Shown one piece after another: positions 58,481-64,000 of a stretch of DNA of 64,000 nucleotides. Source of the DNA: DATIRA01 sp964553405 (GTDB taxonomy: Bacteria > Pseudomonadota > Gammaproteobacteria > Steroidobacterales > Steroidobacteraceae). The notes below the pieces were generated by a model. It worked only from the letters and a program-made list of their open reading frames with translations, did no database searches and was not told the origin of the DNA. The stretch covers positions 17,371-81,370 of the forward strand of contig CAZKLS010000001.1 of assembly GCA_964553405.1 (NCBI GenBank), given 5' to 3'. Position numbers and translations under genes: made by a program. Position 1 is the stretch's first letter. The number at the start of each line of letters is the position of its first letter.

Positions 58481-59854
58481 TCAGGCCGCGGCCGCGTCCT
58501 GCATGATTTCCGACAGCGCCCGGGCGTAGAGCGCCACGTCCTCGCTGCTGCGCGTTTCGGTCGCGCAAACGAGCAGCGCATTGCCCAGCGACGGATAGTG
58601 GCCCGAGATGTCCACGCCGCCGACGATGCCGCGGGCGGCGAGCGACTCGAGCACGCCGGGCACCGGACGGTCGAGCAGCAGCACGGCCTCGTGGAAGCGC
58701 GGCCGGTCGAAGGCGAGTCGCACGCCCGGGATTCGCGTCAGCGCGTCCACCAGCTCCGCGCTGCGCTCCGCGCAGCTCGCCGCGACCGTCTCGAGGCCCT
58801 GTGGACCGAGCAGCGACAGGTAGATCGTCGCGGCGGTGACCAGCAGGCCCTGGTTCGTGCAGATGTTCGAGGTCGCCTTGCTGCGACGGATGTGCTGCTC
58901 GCGCGCCTGCAGCGTCAGCGTGAAGCCGGGCTTGCCGTCCAGGTCGACGGTCCGCCCGACGATCCGGCCCGGCATCTGCCGCACGTGGTCCATCCGCGTC
59001 GTCATGAAACCGAAATAAGGGCCGCCGGAGGACAGCGGCACGCCGAGCGGCTGGCCCTCCCCGCAGACGATGTCCGCTCCCCGGGTCCCCCACTCGCCCG
59101 GAGGCTTCAGCAGCGCCAGCGACATCGGATTGACCACGGCGATCACCAGCATTCCAGCCTCGTGGGCCCGGTCCGTCAGCGCGTCCACATCCTCCAGCGT
59201 GCCGAGGAAGTTCGGCTGCTGGATCACCAGCGCGGTGACGTCCTGCCCGAGGTACGGCTCGAGCGCCGCGGTCGCCGTGTGGCCGCCGGCCGGGTCGTAG
59301 GGCAGCAGGTCGAAGGACAGGTTCTGGTTACCGGCGATGGTCTGCAGGACCCGCCTGTAGGTCGGATCGAGGGCCACCGGCAGCAGGACCCGCTGCGAAC
59401 GCGACTTGCGGTGCGCCCGGACGGCCATCAGGCAGGCTTCCGCCAGCGCCGTGGCCCCGTCGTACAGCGAGGCGTTCGACACCGCCATCCCGGTCAGGCT
59501 GGCCATCATCGACTGGTATTCATAGAGCAGCTGCAACGTGCCCTGGCTCGCCTCGGCCTGGTAGGGCGTGTACGCGCTGTAGAACTCGCCCCGGGTCACG
59601 ATGGCCCACACCGCCGCCGGAATGTGATGCTCGTATGCGCCCGCCCCCGCGAAGTTGAGCCGGCGTCCATCGCCGGCGGCACGCTGCGACATCAGGCGAC
59701 CGACCTCCATTTCGGTCAGCGCGGTCGGGATCCGCTCGAGCGGCCTGGCACTCAGCCGGGGCGGGATCTCGTCGAACAGATCGTCGATGCTGGAGGCGCC
59801 GATCGCCGCGAGCATCTCGCGGACGTCCTCCGGCGTGTGCGGGATGAAGGGCAT
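58481..59854 (-). CDS. gcvPA: Glycine dehydrogenase (decarboxylating) subunit 1
   Basis: The N-terminal half of the split P-protein, pairing with GcvPB. The 457-residue product opens with MPFIPHTPEDVREMLAAIG and includes GAGAYEHHIPAAVWAI, TPYQAEASQGTLQLLYEYQSMM and a degenerate aminotransferase fold without a PLP lysine. It begins 14 bases after gcvH and ends 17 bases before gcvPB. Confidence 0.95.
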   Translation of the reverse strand: MPFIPHTPEDVREMLAAIGASSIDDLFDEIPPRLSARPLERIPTALTEMEVGRLMSQRAAGDGRRLNFAGAGAYEHHIPAAVWAIVTRGEFYSAYTPYQAEASQGTLQLLYEYQSMMASLTGMAVSNASLYDGATALAEACLMAVRAHRKSRSQRVLLPVALDPTYRRVLQTIAGNQNLSFDLLPYDPAGGHTATAALEPYLGQDVTALVIQQPNFLGTLEDVDALTDRAHEAGMLVIAVVNPMSLALLKPPGEWGTRGADIVCGEGQPLGVPLSSGGPYFGFMTTRMDHVRQMPGRIVGRTVDLDGKPGFTLTLQAREQHIRRSKATSNICTNQGLLVTAATIYLSLLGPQGLETVAASCAERSAELVDALTRIPGVRLAFDRPRFHEAVLLLDRPVPGVLESLAARGIVGGVDISGHYPSLGNALLVCATETRSSEDVALYARALSEIMQDAAAA

Positions 59855-59868
59855 GGGAGGGACTCCGC

Positions 59869-60264
59869 TCAGTGGGTCTCGGCAGCGAGAGCGGCCTCGT
59901 AGGCCGCGGCATCGAGCAGCGAACTGATCTGGGCCTTGTCGTCAGGCCGGATCCTCATGATCCAGCCCTTACCGTACGGGTCCTGGTTGATCAGTTCGGG
60001 CTGGCCTCCGAGCTCCGCGTTGCCGGCGACCACCTCGCCGGTGACGGGGCTGTAGACGTCGGAAGCCGCCTTGACCGATTCGACCACGGCGCATGCCTCG
60101 CCTGCCGTGACCCGACGGCCCGGTTCCGGTGCCTCGACGAAGACCAGGTCGCCGAGCGACTGCTGCGCGTGGTCGGAGATGCCGACCGTGATCGTGCCGT
60201 CGTCCTCGAGGCGCGCCCACTCGTGGGACTTCAGGTAACGGAGATTGCCTGGAACCTTGCTCAT
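59869..60264 (-). CDS. gcvH: Glycine cleavage system H protein
   Basis: A 131-residue lipoyl carrier shuttling the aminomethyl group between P, T and L proteins. The lipoylated lysine is K65 in VESVKAASDVYSP. LRYLKSHEWARLEDDGTITVGISDHAQ is the typical N-terminus. Its modification depends on LipB and LipA, encoded elsewhere in the window. Confidence 0.96.
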   Translation of the reverse strand: MSKVPGNLRYLKSHEWARLEDDGTITVGISDHAQQSLGDLVFVEAPEPGRRVTAGEACAVVESVKAASDVYSPVTGEVVAGNAELGGQPELINQDPYGKGWIMRIRPDDKAQISSLLDAAAYEAALAAETH

Positions 60265-60285
60265 CTTGTCCTCCGCGAATTGACT

Positions 60286-61377
60286 CTAAAGAGCGATCAT
60301 GACCTGGCCGTTGCGCACGAACGGCGGACGAACCACCCGGGCATTGAACAGCCGGCCGCGGATCTCGACCTCGCAACGGCCAGAGGTCTTCGCCGGCACG
60401 CGGGCCAGCGCGATCGAACGCTCGAGCGTCGGCGAGAACGTGCCGCTGGTGACCTCGCCCTCGCCGACCGCCGGCACGATGACCTTCTGGTGCGCGCGCA
60501 TCACGCCCCGGTCCTCCAGCAGCAGGCCGACCAGCTTGCGCGGCGCCCCCTCGGCCTTCTGCCGGGCCAGCGCGCCACGACCGACGAAATCGCGGTCCTG
60601 CGGCTCCCAGGCCACGGTCCAGCCGAGTCCGGACTCGAGCGGGGTGGTCGCCTCGTCCATGTCCGCGCCGTAGAGATTGAGCCCGGCCTCCAGCCTGAGC
60701 GTGTCCCGGGCACCCAAGCCGCACTGGACGACACCGGCGTCCCGCAGCGCGACCCACACGTCCGCCGCCTGTGCCGCCGGCACCACCATCTCCCAGCCGT
60801 CCTCACCGGTGTAGCCGGTCCTGGCGATGAACCAGGGACCGGCGTCGAGCGAGTGAAACGGCTCGATCTCGAGTGCGCGCGACGCGACGTCCGCCGGCAG
60901 GATTCCGGCGGCCCTGCCGCGGGCCTCGGGACCCTGCACAGCGATCATCGCGAGGTCGAAGCGCGGCTCGACCGACACCTCGTAACCCGGCGCATGCTGC
61001 TGCAGCCAGGCGAGATCCTTGTCCCGCGTGGCCGCGTTGACCACGATGCGGTACCAGTCGTCCGCCATGTAATAGGCGATCAGGTCGTCGAGGATCCCGC
61101 CGTCGTCGCGCAACATGCACGTATAGAGCGCCTTGCCCGGCACCGTGAGCTTCGCGACGTCGTTGGCCAGCAGGCGGCGCAGGTAGTCGCGGGTCCGCGC
61201 TCCGCGCAGATCCACGACGCACATGTGCGATACGTCGAACATCCCGGCCGCGCGTCGTACCGCATGGTGCTCCTCGATCTGCGAACTGTAGGACACGGGC
61301 ATGTCCCAGCCGCCGAAATCCACCATCCGGGCACCCGCCGCAACGTGGGTGTCGTAAAGAGCGGTGCGCAGTGCCAT
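60286..61377 (-). CDS. gcvT: Glycine cleavage system T protein (aminomethyltransferase)
   Basis: Moves the methylene group from aminomethyl-lipoyl GcvH to tetrahydrofolate, giving 5,10-methylene-THF, the substrate of MetF and ThyA. The 363-residue product has MVDFGGWDMPVSY, the folate-site aspartate in CMLRDDGGILDDLIAY, and ARTGYTGEDGWEM. A GGGGA site lies 7 bases before the ATG. First gene of the gcv operon, downstream of a tandem glycine riboswitch. No gcvL (lpd) is nearby. Confidence 0.96.
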   Translation of the reverse strand: MALRTALYDTHVAAGARMVDFGGWDMPVSYSSQIEEHHAVRRAAGMFDVSHMCVVDLRGARTRDYLRRLLANDVAKLTVPGKALYTCMLRDDGGILDDLIAYYMADDWYRIVVNAATRDKDLAWLQQHAPGYEVSVEPRFDLAMIAVQGPEARGRAAGILPADVASRALEIEPFHSLDAGPWFIARTGYTGEDGWEMVVPAAQAADVWVALRDAGVVQCGLGARDTLRLEAGLNLYGADMDEATTPLESGLGWTVAWEPQDRDFVGRGALARQKAEGAPRKLVGLLLEDRGVMRAHQKVIVPAVGEGEVTSGTFSPTLERSIALARVPAKTSGRCEVEIRGRLFNARVVRPPFVRNGQVMIAL

Positions 61378-61398
61378 CGTTCAAATCCCCGACAACAT

Positions 61399-61435
61399 GA
61401 AAGAAAAAGGCGGCGGGCCTCGCCGGCCCGCCGCC
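61399..61435 (-). terminator. Riboswitch-associated intrinsic terminator before gcvT
   Basis: On the minus strand a perfect 11-base stem GGCGGCGGGCC / GGCCCGCCGCC with a 5-base loop is followed by TTTTTCTTTC. It lies directly between the second glycine aptamer and gcvT, so it can serve as the expression platform: terminate when glycine is low, read through when bound. Confidence 0.85.
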
Positions 61436-61436
61436 C

Positions 61437-61516
61437 CTCTGTCCTTTGACCTGAGAGATCAGGCGCCCTCGCCGGGTGCCGCACCCCTTCGGTGGGCCCC
61501 GCAGGGCCACTCTCCA
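61437..61516 (-). promoter_or_regulatory. Glycine riboswitch, aptamer 2
   Basis: The downstream aptamer of the tandem. On the minus strand it has GGAGAG, the conserved CCGAAGGGGTGCGGC segment, then CTCTCAGGTCAAAGGAC, the glycine-aptamer consensus. It abuts the terminator. Confidence 0.88.
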
Positions 61517-61539
61517 GAGCCCACCAGACGTCGCCGTTC

Positions 61540-61602
61540 GTTTGCCTGAGCGTTTCCGGGCGGGTTGCGCCTTCGGCGGACCGTCGGTCGGTCTCTCTCC
61601 GG
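61540..61602 (-). promoter_or_regulatory. Glycine riboswitch, aptamer 1
   Basis: The upstream aptamer of the tandem. On the minus strand it has GGAGAGAGACCG, then GCCGAAGGCGCAACC and GAAACGCTCAGGCAAAC. A 23-base linker joins it to aptamer 2. Tandem glycine aptamers controlling gcv operons are well established. About 100 bases of leader upstream must hold the promoter, which I could not pick out. Confidence 0.85.
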
Positions 61603-61736
61603 ACAGGTCTTGCGATGGGTCCGCCGATGTTACCTCAGGCCACCGGCCCGGGCCAGCGCCGGGCCCGGGCGACTTGTCATTCCGGCGCGCTCCACCCAAC
61701 ATCGGCGGCTCGCGGGAATGCACTGGAGTTGATGCG

Positions 61737-63539
61737 ATGAGTCGAGGTGTTCACGTCGCGGCAGCCGCGGCATTGCTGCTGGCCGTTCCGTCGCCCGGGC
61801 CTGCGCAGGAAGCGCCACAGGACGCGCTGCACCGCCTGTTCGAGGCGGAGTGGGAGCGCGGGCTGCGGGAGAACCCGGTGTCCGCCAGCTACCTCGGCGA
61901 ACGGCGCTACGACGCATTCTGGCCGGACCGTTCGATGGCCGCGATCGACCGCAGCCACCAGGCCGATCTCGCGGTCCTCGCTGCGCTCGAGCAGATCGAG
62001 CCCGGCTCGCTGCCGGCCGGGGATCGGCTGAACCGCGAGCTCTTCCGCCGGCAGTACCAGGACGAAGTGGATCGCTATCGCTTCGGGCTGCAGCTGCTGC
62101 CGATCACCCAGCGGCGCGGCGTGCAGACGGCCGACCAGCTGGCCGAAGCCCTGCCGTTCGAAACCGTGCAGGACTACGAGAACTGGCTGTCGCGGCTGCG
62201 CGCGGTCGGCGCGCTGGTCGACCAGAACATCGAGCTGCTGAAGCGCGGCGTGGAACGCCGGCTCGTCCAGCCCCGGATCATCATGGAGCGGGTGCCGGCC
62301 CAGGTCGCGAAGCAGCGGGTCACCGACCCGGTCCTGAGCCCGTTCTACGCGCCGTTCCAGGACATGCCGGACTCGATCCCTGCCGCGGAGCAGCAGCGGC
62401 TCCGCCAGGCCGCGCGGAGCGTCATCGCCGACACGGTCGTCCCGGCCTACGGCCGCCTGCAGACCTACCTCGAGCAAGAGTACCTGCCCGCCTGCCGCGA
62501 CACGGTCGGGATCTGGGACACGCCCGGCGGCGAGCAGTGGTACCAGAAACGCGTCGAGTGGTTCACCACGACCCGGCTGACCGCCGACGAAGTCCACGAG
62601 ATCGGACTGCGCGAGGTCGAGCGCATCCGCGCCGAGATGATGCAGGTGATCGAGCGGGTCGGGTTCCAGGGCGACTTCGGGGACTTTCTCGACTTCCTGC
62701 GCACCGACCCCCGGTTCAGGTACCAGGATCCCGAGGCACTGCTCGACGCCTACCTCGCGATGTCGAAACGCGTCGATCCGCTGCTGCCGCGGTTCTTCGG
62801 CCGGCTGCCGCGCATGCCGTACGGCGTACGACCGATTCCGGAGCAGATCGCACCGGACACGACCACCGCTTATTACCAGGGACCGTCGATGGACGGGCGA
62901 CGGGCGGGCTACTACTACGTGAACCTGTACCGGCCCGAGCAGCGGCCCACCTATGAGATCCCGGTGCTGACGATCCACGAGGCCGTGCCGGGTCATCACC
63001 TGCAGATCGCGCTGGCCCAGGAGCTCGGCGAGCTGCCGAAATTCCGGCGCGACTTCGAGGCGACCGCCTTCGTCGAGGGCTGGGCGCTGTACAGCGAGAG
63101 CCTCGGCGAGGAAATGGGCCTGTACGAAGACCCCTATGACAAGTTCGGCCAGCTGACCTACGAGATGTGGCGGGCCGTCCGGCTGGTCGTGGACACCGGG
63201 ATGCACCACAAGCGCTGGACTCGCCAGCAGGCGATCGACTTCTTCAAGGCGAACGCGGCGAAGACGGAGCTGGACATCGTCAACGAGATCGACCGGTACA
63301 TCTCCTGGCCCGGCCAGGCGCTCGCCTACAAGATCGGCGAGCTGCGCATCAAGGAACTGCGCAGCTACGCGCACGAGGCGCTCGGGCCGGGCTTCGACCT
63401 GCGCGCGTTCCACGACACCGTGCTCGGCAGCGGCGCCGTGCCGCTCGACGTGCTGGAGGCCACGGTCCGTGACTGGGTGGCGGAACAGGCGGCCGCGACG
63501 CGCTCGGATGCGGCGGTCGCGGGGGATGGAAGGCCGTGA
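61737..63539 (+). CDS. DUF885 family exported metallohydrolase
   Basis: A 600-residue protein with a signal peptide (about 1-23, ending GPAQE). DUF885 proteins are predicted periplasmic metallopeptidases. The metal motif is LTIHEAVPGHHLQIA (H414-E415 and H420-H421), with a further glutamate in FVEGWALYSESLGEEMG. The substrate is unknown. The ATG at 61737 has GGAG 8 bases upstream. It is divergent from the gcv operon and overlaps ispG by 4 bases, an unrelated partner. Confidence 0.88.
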   Translation: MSRGVHVAAAAALLLAVPSPGPAQEAPQDALHRLFEAEWERGLRENPVSASYLGERRYDAFWPDRSMAAIDRSHQADLAVLAALEQIEPGSLPAGDRLNRELFRRQYQDEVDRYRFGLQLLPITQRRGVQTADQLAEALPFETVQDYENWLSRLRAVGALVDQNIELLKRGVERRLVQPRIIMERVPAQVAKQRVTDPVLSPFYAPFQDMPDSIPAAEQQRLRQAARSVIADTVVPAYGRLQTYLEQEYLPACRDTVGIWDTPGGEQWYQKRVEWFTTTRLTADEVHEIGLREVERIRAEMMQVIERVGFQGDFGDFLDFLRTDPRFRYQDPEALLDAYLAMSKRVDPLLPRFFGRLPRMPYGVRPIPEQIAPDTTTAYYQGPSMDGRRAGYYYVNLYRPEQRPTYEIPVLTIHEAVPGHHLQIALAQELGELPKFRRDFEATAFVEGWALYSESLGEEMGLYEDPYDKFGQLTYEMWRAVRLVVDTGMHHKRWTRQQAIDFFKANAAKTELDIVNEIDRYISWPGQALAYKIGELRIKELRSYAHEALGPGFDLRAFHDTVLGSGAVPLDVLEATVRDWVAEQAAATRSDAAVAGDGRP

Positions 63540-64000
63540 GCCCGATCGAGCGGCGCCGGAGCACGCCGGTCGAGATCGGCGCCGTGACCGTCGGCGGAGA
63601 TGCGCCGATCGTCGTGCAGTCGATGACCAACACCGACACGGCCGACGTCGAAGCCACGGCGCTGCAGGTGCGCGCGCTCGCCAACGCCGGATCGGAACTC
63701 GTGCGGGTGACGGTGGACACCGACGCGGCCGCCGCAGCCGTCCCGCGGATCGTGGATCGGCTGGCTGCCTTCGGCACGACGGTCCCGATCGTGGGCGACT
63801 TTCATTTCAACGGGCACAAGCTGCTCGCGGCCCACCCGGCCTGCGCCGCGGCGCTGGCCAAGTACCGCATCAATCCGGGCAACGTCGGCCGCGGCAGCAA
63901 GCGCGACCCGCAGTTCGCGGAAATGATCGAGATCGCCTGCCATAACGGCAAGCCGGTGCGCATCGGGGTCAACTGGGGCAGCCTGGACCAGGACCTGCTG
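63536..64000 (+). CDS. ispG: 4-hydroxy-3-methylbut-2-enyl diphosphate synthase, N-terminal part
   Basis: IspG (GcpE) is the iron-sulfur enzyme of the penultimate MEP step. The first 155 residues are present and the gene runs off the right edge. Seen: ERRRSTPVEIGAVTVGGDAPIVVQSMTNTDT, ELVRVTVDT, IVGDFHFNGHKLL, YRINPGNVGRG and the end of the TIM barrel start (VRIGVNWGSLDQ). The GTG at 63536 overlaps the DUF885 gene stop. The cluster cysteines are outside the window. Confidence 0.94.
   Translation, partial: MSPIERRRSTPVEIGAVTVGGDAPIVVQSMTNTDTADVEATALQVRALANAGSELVRVTVDTDAAAAAVPRIVDRLAAFGTTVPIVGDFHFNGHKLLAAHPACAAALAKYRINPGNVGRGSKRDPQFAEMIEIACHNGKPVRIGVNWGSLDQDLL

Overview
The window is a GC-rich, gene-dense stretch of bacterial chromosome. 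I could support 61 protein genes, two of them cut by the window edges and one a possible 33-codon ORF. I found no rRNA, tRNA, CRISPR array, insertion sequence or prophage. Gene content and order point to a Gammaproteobacterium outside the enterics: hemA-prfA-prmC divergent from lolB-ispE, gatCAB divergent from mreBCD, mrdAB-mltB-dacA-ybeD-lipB, lptD-surA-pdxA-rsmA-apaGH, amgK-murU divergent from lptD, and outer-membrane assembly factors LolB, LptD and SurA. I place it near the Chromatiales / Xanthomonadales / Steroidobacterales part of the class. That is inferred from gene order, not from a tree.

Layout. 1-2461 (minus): TPR lipoprotein, lolB, ispE. 2550-7066 (plus): hemA, prfA, prmC, then ppiB and mtgA. 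7115-18472 (minus): gatCAB-fumA-hslO, then an ArsR/methyltransferase regulator with metF and metH. 18612-27697 (plus): the rod-shape and peptidoglycan block mreBCD-mrdA-rodA-mltB-dacA-dat, then ybeD. 27652-31159 (minus): amgK-murU, lipA-lipB. 31218-38284 (plus): lptD-surA-pdxA-rsmA, usp, apaG-apaH. 38255-38938 (minus): an unknown exported protein. 39017-42020 (plus): a possible leader ORF, a KynB-like hydrolase, kynU and an FKBP isomerase. 42043-45955 (minus): rlmI, lgt, thyA, a SET-domain protein and folA. 46019-48115 (plus): a YyaL-like protein. 48109-53038 (minus): sua5, a PLP decarboxylase, a ComB-like phosphatase, HAD, HIT and an M23 peptidase. 53105-61602 (minus): a tandem glycine riboswitch, gcvT-H-PA-PB, a PfkB kinase and a duplicated HtrA-like protease. 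61737-64000 (plus): a DUF885 hydrolase and the start of ispG.

Most genes are housekeeping, and many neighbours overlap by 4 bases (ATGA, GTGA), which suggests translational coupling. One-carbon metabolism is heavily represented (metF, metH, gcvTHP, folA, thyA), as is envelope building. The least expected items are: a regulator gene whose promoter and dyad operator end at its start codon; a bacterial SET methyltransferase with a very basic tail between thyA and folA; a Deg7/Nma111-type double protease with a dead second half; a tightly packed operon holding a ComB homologue without any visible coenzyme M genes; and several genes that look leaderless.
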